In this document: piece after piece, positions 17,424 through 26,457 of the stretch
Position numbering within the stretch: the first letter of the stretch is position 1
How the letters are laid out: the number at the start of each line of letters is the position of its first letter
Assembly: GCF_000403435.2 (NCBI RefSeq)
Contig: NZ_KE159708.1
Span: 62,001 to 126,000 of the forward strand
From: Oscillibacter sp. 1-3
GTDB lineage: Bacteria > Bacillota > Clostridia > Oscillospirales > Oscillospiraceae
Direction: 5' to 3'
DNA: 64,000 bases
Notes under the pieces: generated by a model
What the model was told of the DNA's origin: nothing
The model's input: only the letters and a program-made list of their open reading frames with translations
The model's database searches: none
Position numbers and translations under genes: made by a program

Positions 17424-19249
17424 TGTCCCCCCTCCTTTCGGTATCTCCGGCCGGCCTCCTCGTCCAGGGCGGGCAGGCGGATGCGCACAACCGTGCCGTC
17501 GTCCGGCTCGCTGAGGATGGAGAGCCCGTACGCCCTGCCAAAGGTCAGCTGAATCCGGCGATGGACGTTCCGCAGCCCAATGCCCGATCCCTTGGAGCCC
17601 GCCGCCGCGTAGACGCCGCTCTGGTCCAGCAGGCGCTCCACCACCTCCTCCGGCATCCCGGGGCCGTTGTCCGCAACCTCGATGACGACGTCCTCTCCCT
17701 CCCGGAAGGCCTGGACACAGATTTTTCCGTCGCCGTCGGCGTAGTCCATGCCATGGTAGATGGCGTTTTCCAGAATGGGCTGCACGATCAGCTTGATGGT
17801 GTAGAGTCCCTCTACACCATCCTCCGCCGACAGGTCGGCGGAGAACTTGTTCTTGTAGCGCATCTTCTGAATGGTGAGGTAGTGCCGGGCGTGCTCCAGC
17901 TCCTCGGCCACGGTGATGATGTTGCTGCCCCGGCTCAAAGAGATGCGGAACAGCCGCGCCAGGGAGGTGAGCATCACCACCGCGTCCTCCGTCCGGCCGT
18001 TCTCCGTCATCCAGATCACCGAGTCCAGGGTGTTGTACAAAAAGTGGGGGTTGATCTGGGACTGGAGCACGTCCAGCTCGCTGCGCCGCTTCTGCTCCTC
18101 CTGCTGGAGGATATCGTCCATCAGGTGGCGCATGGTGGAGACCATGGACTGGATGGACCGGCTCAGGTGCTCCACCTCATAGGGGCCGTCCACCTTGAGG
18201 TCCACCGTCTCCCTTCCCGCCTCCAGCTCCTTCACCGCCCGGTCCAGCTTCTTCATGGGGGCGGTGATCCAGGCGGAGAGGCGCAGATTCACAAGCACCA
18301 GCAAAAAGACGGAGAAAAAGACGATGAAGAGGAAGAACAAAAGCAGCTGGCCGTAGTTGTCCCACAGGTTCTCCGAGGGCACCACCCCCACCAGCTTCCA
18401 GCCGGTGTAGCCCACGGTCTTCACCGTCACCTGCCGCCGCTGGCCCTGAAAGACCTCGTTGTGGCTGCCGTCGGCATAGGCGGCGGCAGAGGCGTTGTTC
18501 TCCTCCAGCAGTCCGGCGTAGATCAGCTGCTGGCGGGGATGGTAGACGATCTCTCCCGCTCCGTCCATCAGGTAGAGGTATCCCCCCTGACCGGCTCCCA
18601 GGTCCACGTCCTTGCAAATCTGCTCGATGCCGCTGTAGCTCATATCCACCAGCAGCACGCCGCTCTCGATGGCGCCGTCCCTGGTCAGCTCCACATGGCG
18701 GCTCAGGGACACCACCCAGCGGTAGCGGTAATCCGGGTCCACGAAGAGGTTTTGCACGTGGGGCGTGGAGAAGTGGAGGTTTTCAATCCGCTCCTGGGCG
18801 GCGCTGAACCACCCCTCCCGCTCCGGGGAGACGCTGTTTTTCAGCACAGCCAGCGGGGCGGCGGCGATCAAATCGCCGCTGTCGGAAAACACGGCGATGG
18901 ACACCAGGGACTCCCGGCTGGTGTAGTACAGCAGCTCCAGGTCCCGGGCGATGTCCTCCTCTGCCAGGTCCGCGTCCTTGATGACCCGGTAATAGGCGGC
19001 GTCCGAAACGCGCATCATCTCCCGCAGGCGGGCGTCCAGGTTCAGGTTCACCTGGGACAGCACCCGCTGGCTGTTCTCCACCAGAAGGGCGTTGTTGGAG
19101 GCGGAGAACCGCAAAAACAGCGTCAGTCCCAGAAAGACCATGCCCACCACGGCCACAGCGGTGAAAAACAGGGACAAAATCACCTGGATGCTGGAGCGGT
19201 GATAGAGCTCCCTCCAGCGCCGGCGCAGGGACACGGACAATCTCGCCAC
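17420..19249 (-). CDS. Sensor histidine kinase, YesM/LytS type
   Basis: A membrane kinase of 609 residues. A first membrane helix at about 20-48 is followed by an extracytoplasmic Cache-like domain (about 50-285), a second helix, a HAMP segment, the His_kinase domain with phospho-acceptor H402 in QINPHFLYNTLDS, and a C-terminal ATPase with NGPGMPEE and GSGIGLRNV. This YesM class partners with YesN-type AraC response regulators; one is encoded 48 bases upstream. In this cluster it most likely senses galactose through the overlapping binding-protein gene. Confidence 0.92.
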   Translation of the reverse strand: MARLSVSLRRRWRELYHRSSIQVILSLFFTAVAVVGMVFLGLTLFLRFSASNNALLVENSQRVLSQVNLNLDARLREMMRVSDAAYYRVIKDADLAEEDIARDLELLYYTSRESLVSIAVFSDSGDLIAAAPLAVLKNSVSPEREGWFSAAQERIENLHFSTPHVQNLFVDPDYRYRWVVSLSRHVELTRDGAIESGVLLVDMSYSGIEQICKDVDLGAGQGGYLYLMDGAGEIVYHPRQQLIYAGLLEENNASAAAYADGSHNEVFQGQRRQVTVKTVGYTGWKLVGVVPSENLWDNYGQLLLFFLFIVFFSVFLLVLVNLRLSAWITAPMKKLDRAVKELEAGRETVDLKVDGPYEVEHLSRSIQSMVSTMRHLMDDILQQEEQKRRSELDVLQSQINPHFLYNTLDSVIWMTENGRTEDAVVMLTSLARLFRISLSRGSNIITVAEELEHARHYLTIQKMRYKNKFSADLSAEDGVEGLYTIKLIVQPILENAIYHGMDYADGDGKICVQAFREGEDVVIEVADNGPGMPEEVVERLLDQSGVYAAAGSKGSGIGLRNVHRRIQLTFGRAYGLSILSEPDDGTVVRIRLPALDEEAGRRYRKEGGQ

Positions 19250-19296
19250 AGGCGGGCCTCCTCTCCGGAAATTTTCGTGTGCGGCTCAGCGGACCT

Positions 19297-20883
19297 TTAC
19301 AGCGCCCCGGCGCGGTATTTGGTGGGCGTCACGCCGAAGTGCTTTTTGAACACATAGCTGAAATAGTTGGCGTCCTCATAGCCGCACCGGCGGGCGATGA
19401 GATAGGTCTTGTCCTCGCTGTTCCGCAGGGCCTCCGCCGCCGCCTCCATCCGGATGACGGTCACATGGGCGGTGAAGCTCATGCCCGTCTCCCGCTTGAA
19501 GAGGGTGGAGAAATAGGCGGGACTCAGGTGGAGATGGTCGCACAGCCGCTCCACGGAGAGGTCGCTCTCCCCGTAGTGCTCCCGGATATAGGCCTTGGCA
19601 CGCTCCACGGTCTGGCCGGCGGAGTCTGTCCGCTGGCGGCGGAACAGGGCCTGAATCCGCAGGCACCGCTCCAAACACCACGCCCCCATGGCCGTGAAGG
19701 AGGAGAAGTCCGTGGCCTGCACCGCGCCGGTGAAACCGGTGCCGAACACCTCCTCCACCTCCAGCCCGGCTCCCCGGGCCAGCCGCAGCAGGCAGGTGAG
19801 CAGCTCCAGGAAAAAGAGATTGCACTGGCTGGCCGCCAGACCGGAGCGCCGGACCTTCTCCGTCAGGCGGTCCACCGCCTCCCGGACCTCCGCCTCACCG
19901 CCCAGCCGCACCGCCCCGGCCAGCTCCCGCTCATCGTTTTCGTCAAAGCTGATGCGCACCCCCGCCCCCGGCTCCAGGTCGCCGATGTAGATGGCCCGTC
20001 CGGCCCCCACCAGCCCCCGGTAGTCCAGGGCGGCCCGGGCGCCCGCCGCCGACTGGGCCAGCTCTCCCAGCCCGGCGCAGGGCGCGCCCACGCCCATGGT
20101 CAGCGTCAGCCCCAGATAGCTCTCCGCCAGGGCGCAGACCCGGTCCAGGGCCTGGATCAGGGCGTAGACGGAGCCGCCGTCCCGGGAGACCGCCAGCACC
20201 GCCGCCGCATCCCCGTACAAAAACGCCCGGCAGCTCCAGCCCTCCAGGGCCAGATTCTCATCCAGCAGCTGCTGGACGGACAGCGCCGCCAGCTCCCGGT
20301 CCGGCGCGCCGTCCACATGGGCCAGGGCCGCCGCCCAGGCGTCGCCGGTGACGTCCAGTTCCAGACGGGCCGCCCGCTCCGCCGCCTGGTCCGGCGGCAC
20401 GCGGCCCTCCAGCAGGTGGGCGTAGAAGAGCTCCCGCAGCACCGGCAGACTCTCCTCATAGCGGCGGCGGAGCGCCTCTGTGTTCTGCCGCTCCGTGCGC
20501 TCCGTGTCCAGCCGGTCCTTCAGCCGCCGGAGCACGCCGCCCAGCTCCGCCGCGCTGATGGGCTTGAGGATGTACTCAAACACATTCATCCGGATGGCCC
20601 GCTTGGCGTACTCGAACTCGTCAAAGCCGGAGAACACCACGAATTTGGCGGCGGGAAGGCGCTCCGTGAGAATGCGGCACAGCTCCAACCCGTCCATAAA
20701 GGGCATCTTGATGTCCGTCAGCACCACGTCCGGCTCCAGAGCCTCCGCCAGATCCAGCGCCTCCAGGCCGTTTTCGGCCTCCCCCACCAAGGCGAAACCC
20801 AGGGCGGTCCAGTCCATCTTGCGGCCGATGCCAACCCGGATGTCCTCCTCGTCGTCCACCAGCAGTACCCGGTACTCCTCCAT
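19297..20883 (-). CDS. Response regulator with AraC-type DNA-binding domain, YesN type
   Basis: A 528-residue transcription factor: receiver domain (DD at 10-11, phospho-acceptor D57 in VLTDIKMP), a long central region of about 300 residues, and a C-terminal AraC helix-turn-helix pair (HLHLSPAYFSTLFKRE, then CGYEDANYFSYVFKKHFG). It is predicted to activate mgl and gal transcription when phosphorylated by the adjacent kinase. The start at 20883 is chosen for the AAAGGGGGG site 7 bases upstream. It leads the regulatory/gal transcript. Confidence 0.93.
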   Translation of the reverse strand: MEEYRVLLVDDEEDIRVGIGRKMDWTALGFALVGEAENGLEALDLAEALEPDVVLTDIKMPFMDGLELCRILTERLPAAKFVVFSGFDEFEYAKRAIRMNVFEYILKPISAAELGGVLRRLKDRLDTERTERQNTEALRRRYEESLPVLRELFYAHLLEGRVPPDQAAERAARLELDVTGDAWAAALAHVDGAPDRELAALSVQQLLDENLALEGWSCRAFLYGDAAAVLAVSRDGGSVYALIQALDRVCALAESYLGLTLTMGVGAPCAGLGELAQSAAGARAALDYRGLVGAGRAIYIGDLEPGAGVRISFDENDERELAGAVRLGGEAEVREAVDRLTEKVRRSGLAASQCNLFFLELLTCLLRLARGAGLEVEEVFGTGFTGAVQATDFSSFTAMGAWCLERCLRIQALFRRQRTDSAGQTVERAKAYIREHYGESDLSVERLCDHLHLSPAYFSTLFKRETGMSFTAHVTVIRMEAAAEALRNSEDKTYLIARRCGYEDANYFSYVFKKHFGVTPTKYRAGAL

Positions 20884-20906
20884 CCAAACGCGCCCCCCTT
20901 TCCGCA

Positions 20907-20935
20907 ATTATAATACAGTTTGCCCCGTTTGAAAA
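20907..20935 (-). promoter_or_regulatory. Promoter before the response-regulator gene
   Basis: Minus-strand TTTTCA (20930-20935), 17 bases, TATAAT (20907-20912). It lies immediately after the mglC terminator, so the regulator-to-galM transcript can start independently of mglBAC. Confidence 0.55.
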
Positions 20936-20966
20936 TAGGGACCGGCGCAGTCACGCCGGTCCCTAT
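20935..20966 (-). terminator. Terminator after mglC
   Basis: A 13-bp stem ATAGGGACCGGCG/CGCCGGTCCCTAT with a 6-base loop, followed on the minus strand by TTTTC. Confidence 0.75.
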
Positions 20967-20986
20967 CGCTTTTTTCAAAAAACCTC

Positions 20987-22018
20987 TTATTTCTTGGCCA
21001 GGTACTTCCGCAGGTCCAGAGCGACGGCCACGATGATGACCAGACCCTGGGCGATGAAGGTGTAGGCCGGGTCGAAGCGGAGGAACTGGAGGCAGATCTT
21101 CAAAACCTCGAACACCAGCACGCCGATGAGGATGCCGGAGACCTTGCCCACGCCGCCGTTGACGGACACGCCGCCGATGGTGCAGGCCGCGATGGCCTCC
21201 AGCTCGTAGCCGGTGCCGGTGGCGGTGGAGGCGCCGCCGGCCTTGGAGCCGATGAGGAAGCCGGCCAGGGCGTACATGACGGAGGCCAGGATGTAGATGC
21301 GGATCAGGGAGGCGGGAACGTTGACGCCGGCCACCTGGGCGGCGTTCTCATTGCCGCCGATGGCGTACATATACTTGCCGTGACGGGTCTTGTTGTAAAG
21401 GAACCACATGAACAGGCCCACCAGCAGTGCGGGAAGCAGCAGATAGGGGAGCAGGCGGCTGTAGCGGCCCAGGTAGTCGCTGAAGAAGTTGCCGCTGGCC
21501 AGGGCCCGGTAGCTCTCCTTGAAGCCGCCGATGGGCTGGTTGCCGGTGATGATCTGGCAGGCGCCGTAGACCAGGGTCTGCATACCCAGGGTGGCGATGA
21601 AGGGGGGAACCTTCAAAAAGGCGATGACACAGCCGTTGACCGCGCCGAAGCAGGCCATGATAGCCACAGTGATCAGCAGGGCGGCGATCCAGGGCAAGTC
21701 GGGCATCCAATCGAACACCCGGGCGCTGTAGTCCAGCGTCTGCTGCATCATGGCGGCAAAGCACGCGGCCAGGCCCACCTGCCGGCCGGCGGACAGATCT
21801 GTGCCCTTGGTAATCAGGCACCCGGACACGCCGCAGGCGATGATAAACCGGGGGGCCACGTTGGAGATCAGGTTGCCCACGTTGTCAGCGCTCATAAAGT
21901 TCTGGCTGTTGGCCCAGGTGACCAGCGCCAGCAGGATAATCAGAAAAATGATCGCGTGATCGGAAACGAATTTGACGGCGCTCTTGGAGTTCAGCGTCTT
22001 TCCTTTTGTCTCTCCCAT
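20987..22018 (-). CDS. mglC: Galactose/methyl-galactoside ABC transporter permease
   Basis: A BPD_transp_2 (ribose/galactose class) permease of 343 residues with eight to ten predicted membrane helices, and the family stretches GTDLSAGRQVGLAACF and GGASTATGTGYELEAIAACTIGG. It forms the membrane channel of the MglBAC importer. It starts 18 bases after mglA and ends at a strong terminator. Assignment to galactose rests on the flanking mglB and gal genes. Confidence 0.92.
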   Translation of the reverse strand: MGETKGKTLNSKSAVKFVSDHAIIFLIILLALVTWANSQNFMSADNVGNLISNVAPRFIIACGVSGCLITKGTDLSAGRQVGLAACFAAMMQQTLDYSARVFDWMPDLPWIAALLITVAIMACFGAVNGCVIAFLKVPPFIATLGMQTLVYGACQIITGNQPIGGFKESYRALASGNFFSDYLGRYSRLLPYLLLPALLVGLFMWFLYNKTRHGKYMYAIGGNENAAQVAGVNVPASLIRIYILASVMYALAGFLIGSKAGGASTATGTGYELEAIAACTIGGVSVNGGVGKVSGILIGVLVFEVLKICLQFLRFDPAYTFIAQGLVIIVAVALDLRKYLAKK

Positions 22019-22035
22019 AGTTATCTCTTTCCTCC

Positions 22036-23544
22036 TTATTCAAACTGGGTGGCCAGGGCCATGATGTTCTCCTGATTGGCCTCCTGTCCGTCGATAAAGC
22101 CGGTGACCCGGCCGTCGCACATGACCATGATCCGGTCGGACATGCCGATGAGCTCGCTCATCTCGGAGGAGATCATGATGACGCTCTTGCCCTGCTTGGC
22201 AAGATCCGCGATGATGCAGTAGATTTCGTATTTGGCGCCCACGTCGATGCCGCGGGTGGGCTCATCCAGGATGAAGACATCCGGATCGTTGGCAAGCCAG
22301 CGGCTGATGAGCACCTTCTGCTGGTTGCCGCCGGAGAGGGACTGGATCTGGGTCTTGGAGGAGGGCGTCTTGATGGAGAGCTTGGCCACGTTGTCCTGCA
22401 CCAGCTGCTCGATCTTCCCGTCGTCCAGCATGATGCCGCCGATCAGGTACTGGTTCAGCGAGGCGATGGACACGTTGTCCGCGATGGACAGCACCCCCAG
22501 GATACCGGTGGCCCGGCGGTCCTCCGTCAGCATGGCAATGCCGCTGTTGATGGCGTCTCTTGGCTGGGTGATTTTCAGCTCCTTGCCCTGGTATGTGATC
22601 TTGCCCGCCGTGTGGCTCCGAAGGCCGAAGAGACCCTCCATGAGCTCAGTCCGCTGGGCGCCCACGAGGCCCGCGACGCCCAGGATTTCGCCTTTGCGGA
22701 CGGTGAAGGAGGCGTGGCGGAAGCTCTTGGGGTTGATGGAGGTGAAGTCCTCCACCTCAAAGACCACCTCGCCGGGCACGTTCTCCCGCTTGGGGTAGAG
22801 GTTGCTGAGCTCCCGGCCCACCATCTTGGTGATGATGAAGTCGGTGGTGAGGCCCTTGGCGTCCCAGGTGCCGATGTACTGGCCGTCCCGCATGATGGTG
22901 ACCTCGTCGCTGATGCGGAGGATCTCGTCCATCTTGTGGGAGATGTAGACAATGGACACGCCTTTGGCCCTCAGCTCATTGACGATGGTGAAGAGGGCCT
23001 CCACCTCCGCCGCGGTCAGGGAGGAGGTGGGCTCATCCAGAATGAGCACCTTGCAGTCTGCGGAGACGGCCTTGGCGATCTCCACCAGCTGCATCTGGGA
23101 CACGCTGAGGCTGCCCAGCTTGGCCCTGGGGTCGAAGTTCAGGTGAACCTCTTTCAGCACCGCCGCGGCGTCCTCGTACATTTTCGCGTGATCGATGACC
23201 GTCACCGGGCCGTACTTTTTGGTCGGATAGCGGCCCACGTAGATATTCTCGCCGATGCTCCGCTCCGGGATGGGCTGGAGCTCCTGGTGCACCATGGCGA
23301 TGCCCCGGTTCAGGGCGTCCAGCGGGCCCTTGATCTGGACCTTTTCGCCCTCGTAGATCACCTCGCCCTCGTCCATGTGATAGATGCCGAACATGCACTT
23401 CATCAGCGTGGACTTTCCGGCGCCGTTCTCTCCCATCAACGCGTGGACGGTGCCGGGGCGGAGATTGAGCTGCGCGTGGTCCAGCGCCTTGACGCCGGGG
23501 AAGGTCTTAACGACACCACGCATTTCCAAACGATACTCTGACAA
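22036..23544 (-). CDS. mglA: Galactose/methyl-galactoside ABC transporter ATPase (double cassette)
   Basis: A 502-residue fused ATPase with two cassettes. The first has Walker A GENGAGKST, signature LSVSQMQLVEIAKA and DEPTSSL; the second has signature LSGGNQQKVLISRWL and DEPTRGID, with a degenerate Walker A GLVGAQRTEL, as usual in MglA/RbsA proteins. A TTG start at 23544 is preferred because AAAGGGGGG lies 8 bases upstream; longer readings have no ribosome site and no homology. Confidence 0.92.
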   Translation of the reverse strand: MSEYRLEMRGVVKTFPGVKALDHAQLNLRPGTVHALMGENGAGKSTLMKCMFGIYHMDEGEVIYEGEKVQIKGPLDALNRGIAMVHQELQPIPERSIGENIYVGRYPTKKYGPVTVIDHAKMYEDAAAVLKEVHLNFDPRAKLGSLSVSQMQLVEIAKAVSADCKVLILDEPTSSLTAAEVEALFTIVNELRAKGVSIVYISHKMDEILRISDEVTIMRDGQYIGTWDAKGLTTDFIITKMVGRELSNLYPKRENVPGEVVFEVEDFTSINPKSFRHASFTVRKGEILGVAGLVGAQRTELMEGLFGLRSHTAGKITYQGKELKITQPRDAINSGIAMLTEDRRATGILGVLSIADNVSIASLNQYLIGGIMLDDGKIEQLVQDNVAKLSIKTPSSKTQIQSLSGGNQQKVLISRWLANDPDVFILDEPTRGIDVGAKYEIYCIIADLAKQGKSVIMISSEMSELIGMSDRIMVMCDGRVTGFIDGQEANQENIMALATQFE

Positions 23545-23570
23545 TTCTCGGTCCCCCCCTTTGATTGTTT

Positions 23571-23640
23571 CCATCGGTTGACAAGGGACAGCACGCCCGC
23601 TGCCGTTTCCATGGCCGTATTGCCTCTTGTCAATCGATGG
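23571..23640. repeat. Inverted repeat between mglB and mglA
   Basis: CCATCGGTTGACAAG (23571-23585) pairs with CTTGTCAATCGATGG (23626-23640), one mismatch, around a 40-base loop. It lies in the mglB-mglA leader and may be a folded mRNA element or a small mobile repeat. Confidence 0.6.
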
Positions 23641-23685
23641 TGGATCACACTTTCCCATCCGCGGCCGGCACAGGCTGCCGCGGCG

Positions 23686-23775
23686 CCAGGGTCTGTTCAC
23701 AGAGGACAAGCATGCGGATTTCCGGGGAAATTTTTCGGCAAGCCCTGCTTTGGGCTTTTTGTGAGCAGACCCTGG
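23686..23775. repeat. 90-bp inverted-repeat element between mglB and mglA
   Basis: CCAGGGTCTGTTCACA (23686-23701) and TGTGAGCAGACCCTGG (23760-23775) are inverted copies with one mismatch. There is no coding capacity. It may be a miniature element or an mRNA-stabilising hairpin downstream of mglB. Confidence 0.6.
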
Positions 23776-23776
23776 G

Positions 23777-23812
23777 AAAGGGGTGCGTGCGCACCTGCGC
23801 ACGCACCCCTTT
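23777..23812. terminator. Strong hairpin after mglB
   Basis: AGGGGTGCGTGCGCA pairs with TGCGCACGCACCCCT (15 bp plus flanking AA/TT). It sits about 30 bases after the mglB stop and could reduce read-through into mglA, leaving binding protein in excess. Confidence 0.75.
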
Positions 23813-23842
23813 GCCGGTCTTGCTTTTTCTCTAACAGCGGAA

Positions 23843-24892
23843 TCAGCCCATGAAGTCGGCCACGTTGTCGGGAGTGACCTTCACGTAGTCAACGTACACG
23901 CTCTGCTCGCCGGCGGCAAAGGTCTTGCCGCCCAGCAGGGCCTCCATCTGCTCCACAGCGGCGGTGGCCTGGCCCACGGCGTCGTTCAGCACGGTGCCGG
24001 TCATGTTGCCGTTGCTGACCTCGTTCAGAGCGGCGTCCAGAGCGTCAACGCCCACCAGGTAGATGTCCTCGTTGACCTTGCGGCCGGCAGCCTGGATGGA
24101 CTGCAGGGCGCCGATGGCCATATCGTCGTTGTTGCAGAAGACGACCTCCACCTGGGCGCCGAACTGGGCCAGGTCGTTGGCCACGATCTCCTGGCCGCGC
24201 TCACGCATCCAGTCGCCGCGGGTGAGGTTCAGCTGCTCGACTTCCACGCCGGCGTCGGTCAGAGCCTTGACGGAGTACTCGGTGCGCAGCTGGGCGTCAA
24301 TGTTCTCGGGGTCGCCCTGGACCATGATGTAGGAGACCTTGCCGTCGCCGTTGATGTCGCCGCCGTTGGGGGTCTCCAGGATCAGCTCGCCCTGGAAGGT
24401 GCCGGACTGGGCGGCGTCGCAGCCGACGTAGACCAGCTTGTCATACACGGCCATCTGCTCGGCGGAGGGCTCGCGGTTGATGAGCACGGTGGGGATGCCG
24501 GCGGCCTGCACGGTGGAGATGATCTGGTCGGCGGCGGAGGTCATGACGGGGTTGATAATCAGAGCGTCCACACCCTGGGTGATGAAGGTGTTGATCTGCT
24601 CGTTCTGCTTGGCCTGGTCGTTGGCGCCGTCCACCACGGTGACGGTGTAGCCCTTGCCTTCCAGGATCTCCTGCAGGGCGTTCCGGTAGGTGGTCATGAA
24701 GGCGTCGGTGAACTGGTAGATGCACACGCCGATGGTGCCGCCGGCCTCGGGAGCCGGAGCGGCGTCAGGGGTGGCGGCGGGCTCGTTCTGTGCGGGGGTG
24801 TTGTCAGCGGGAGCGTCGGATTTGCCGCCGCAGCCGGCCAGAACGGACAGCATCATGACGGCGCACAGGGCAAGAGCGAAAATCTTCTTCAT
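23843..24892 (-). CDS. mglB: Galactose/glucose-binding lipoprotein of ABC transporter
   Basis: The extracellular substrate-binding subunit, 349 residues, with signal peptide and lipobox SVLAGCGG (Cys about 21), then a Pro/Ala-rich linker. The mature domain has VDGANDQAKQNEQINTFI, FCNNDDMAIGALQ, and a calcium-loop-like GDINGDGKVSY, all as in MglB. The start has AGGAGG. It leads the transport operon. No clear -35/-10 pair is seen upstream (24893-25060), consistent with activator-dependent transcription. Confidence 0.93.
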   Translation of the reverse strand: MKKIFALALCAVMMLSVLAGCGGKSDAPADNTPAQNEPAATPDAAPAPEAGGTIGVCIYQFTDAFMTTYRNALQEILEGKGYTVTVVDGANDQAKQNEQINTFITQGVDALIINPVMTSAADQIISTVQAAGIPTVLINREPSAEQMAVYDKLVYVGCDAAQSGTFQGELILETPNGGDINGDGKVSYIMVQGDPENIDAQLRTEYSVKALTDAGVEVEQLNLTRGDWMRERGQEIVANDLAQFGAQVEVVFCNNDDMAIGALQSIQAAGRKVNEDIYLVGVDALDAALNEVSNGNMTGTVLNDAVGQATAAVEQMEALLGGKTFAAGEQSVYVDYVKVTPDNVADFMG

Positions 24893-25070
24893 CGTTGTTC
24901 CTCCTAGTAAATTTTAGGTCGTATGCCTCGGGCATGTTCCCGAAAGCGATTTCTATTTTATCGGCTGCGGCGCAAAAAAACGATAGAAAAATCTTTGGTC
25001 TTGTATAAAAAAACTTCGCTCCTTTTTCAGCGTGCGCAAATTTTCCGAAAAGCGGGGCCACACGGGAACG

Positions 25071-25097
25071 GAGGCCGCCGGCAAAGCCGGCGGCCTC
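25071..25097. terminator. Hairpin after lipoprotein gene
   Basis: GAGGCCGCCGGC/GCCGGCGGCCTC with a 3-base loop, directly after the stop at 25101 on the minus strand. It is not followed by a T-run. Confidence 0.55.
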
Positions 25098-25100
25098 CTC

Positions 25101-25610
25101 TCAGGGCGTTTCGCCCTGCCGCTCCAGAATCTCCCGGATCAGCTCCGTCTGCTCCTCCGTCAGGTCCGTCTGTCCGCCGTCATGGCGGACGTAGCCCGCA
25201 GTCAGGTTGACGCCGTAGCCGGTGCCGAACTCCGTGTCCACGTTGTACTCCGGCAGGCAGCGGCACACGTCCCCGCTGTAATCCAGATACAGCAGCAAAT
25301 CCGTCAGCGCCACGGAGTCGTCCCCCCAGAAGGACGCCTCCCACGGCTCGTCCCATACCCGGCTCTCCCGGGAGACGGTGGTGACGGTGTTGCCGCAGTA
25401 GCCCGCCGCCTCATGCTCCGCCGTGTTGTCCCCCTGGGCGAACTGGTGGACGCAGGCCTCCTCCGGCGCGGCCTCCTCCAGGGCCGGAACGGCGGACAGC
25501 GTCCCGGCCGGTTCCTCTTCCGCTGAGACCCCGCCTCCCGCGCCGCAGGCGGCGAGGGCCGGCAGCAGAGCCAGCGTCAAGGCCAGGCGGATTCTCTTGT
25601 ACCATTTCAT
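25101..25610 (-). CDS. Putative secreted lipoprotein, unknown function
   Basis: A 169-residue protein with signal peptide and lipobox LPALAACG, an acidic low-complexity linker, then about 110 residues with four cysteines (ACVHQF, AGYCGNT, DVCRCLPEYN) and no recognised domain. The start at 25610 has AAAGGAGGAG. It has its own promoter. The cysteine spacing suggests a small disulfide-stabilised extracellular domain; that is inference. Confidence 0.65.
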   Translation of the reverse strand: MKWYKRIRLALTLALLPALAACGAGGGVSAEEEPAGTLSAVPALEEAAPEEACVHQFAQGDNTAEHEAAGYCGNTVTTVSRESRVWDEPWEASFWGDDSVALTDLLLYLDYSGDVCRCLPEYNVDTEFGTGYGVNLTAGYVRHDGGQTDLTEEQTELIREILERQGETP

Positions 25611-25651
25611 CTCGGATCTCCTCCTTTGATCGAGTTACCCTTATAGTCGGA

Positions 25652-25680
25652 ATTCTACAGAAAACGGTTGCGCGTTTCAA
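25652..25680 (-). promoter_or_regulatory. Promoter of lipoprotein gene 25101
   Basis: Minus-strand TTGAAA (25675-25680), 17 bases, TAGAAT (25652-25657). Confidence 0.65.
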
Positions 25681-25934
25681 GAGATAAAAAGCTATGAACA
25701 GCAGACAGAAGAACGATAGCAGTTTTCAAAGTTGCGGGTGCCGGGCCGCCGAGAGCGGCGGCCCGTATGGTAAAGCCCGCGGCATTCAAGCAAATACAGG
25801 TTCAAAAGCGCCGAAGAGGAACTGCGGAGACCTGTGCCGGAGATTCTGCGCCAAACTTTCAAGCATGGGATTGCGGCGGCGGAAAACCTGTGGTAAAATG
25901 CAAGTCATCTTAATTGAGAAATGAGGAGATCACC
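25681..25934 (+). promoter_or_regulatory. Intergenic region with nitroreductase promoter
   Basis: Noncoding apart from TTGCGG (25871-25876), 17 bases, TAAAAT (25894-25899), followed by an AGGAGA site before 25935. Nothing else is recognised between the divergent genes. Confidence 0.6.
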
Positions 25935-26447
25935 ATGGATTTCAACGCACTGTCCGCCGCCAGGTACTCCCTGCGGAAATTCAGTCCCCAGCCGGTGGAG
26001 CCGGAGAAGCTGGCGCTGGTTCTGGAGGCTGGCCGGAACGCCCCCACCGCCCACAACTTCCAGCCCCAGCGGATTTTTGTTCTCCAAAGCCCCGAGGCGC
26101 TGGAGAAGGCCGACGGCTGCATGGGCAGCCACTTCCACCCGCCGGTGATTCTGGCGGTGGCCTATGACGGCGCCGTCTCCTGGAAGCGGGAGACCGACGG
26201 CAAGGACCACGGCGAGATTGACGCCGCCATTGCCGCCGCGCAGATGATGCTCCAGGCGGCGGATCTGGGCCTTGGGACCACCTATGTGGGGATGTTTGAA
26301 CCGGAGAAGCTGCTGGCGGCCTTCCCGGAGATGGCGGGCACGACGCCCATCGCGCTGCTGCCGCTGGGATATCCGGCGGAGGGGGCCCATCCGGCACGTC
26401 TGCACGGGGACCGGAAGCCCCTGGAGGAGCTGATAAAGTACCTGTGA
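25935..26447 (+). CDS. Nitroreductase-family flavoprotein
   Basis: A compact FMN-dependent oxidoreductase of 170 residues. It opens with the family pattern LSAARYSLRKFSPQPVE and has APTAHNFQPQRIFV, binding the flavin phosphate, and the C-terminal LGLGTTYVGMF and LLPLGYPAEGA. The physiological substrate cannot be told; members reduce quinones, nitro compounds or act in cofactor metabolism. The start at 25935 has AGGAGA. It is monocistronic. Confidence 0.88.
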   Translation: MDFNALSAARYSLRKFSPQPVEPEKLALVLEAGRNAPTAHNFQPQRIFVLQSPEALEKADGCMGSHFHPPVILAVAYDGAVSWKRETDGKDHGEIDAAIAAAQMMLQAADLGLGTTYVGMFEPEKLLAAFPEMAGTTPIALLPLGYPAEGAHPARLHGDRKPLEELIKYL

Positions 26448-26457
26448 GCCCAGCTTG

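Noticed and set aside
24893..25060. A sigma-A promoter for mglB
   Set aside because: TAAAAT (minus, 24955-24960) has no acceptable -35 at 16-18 bases; I left the promoter unassigned.
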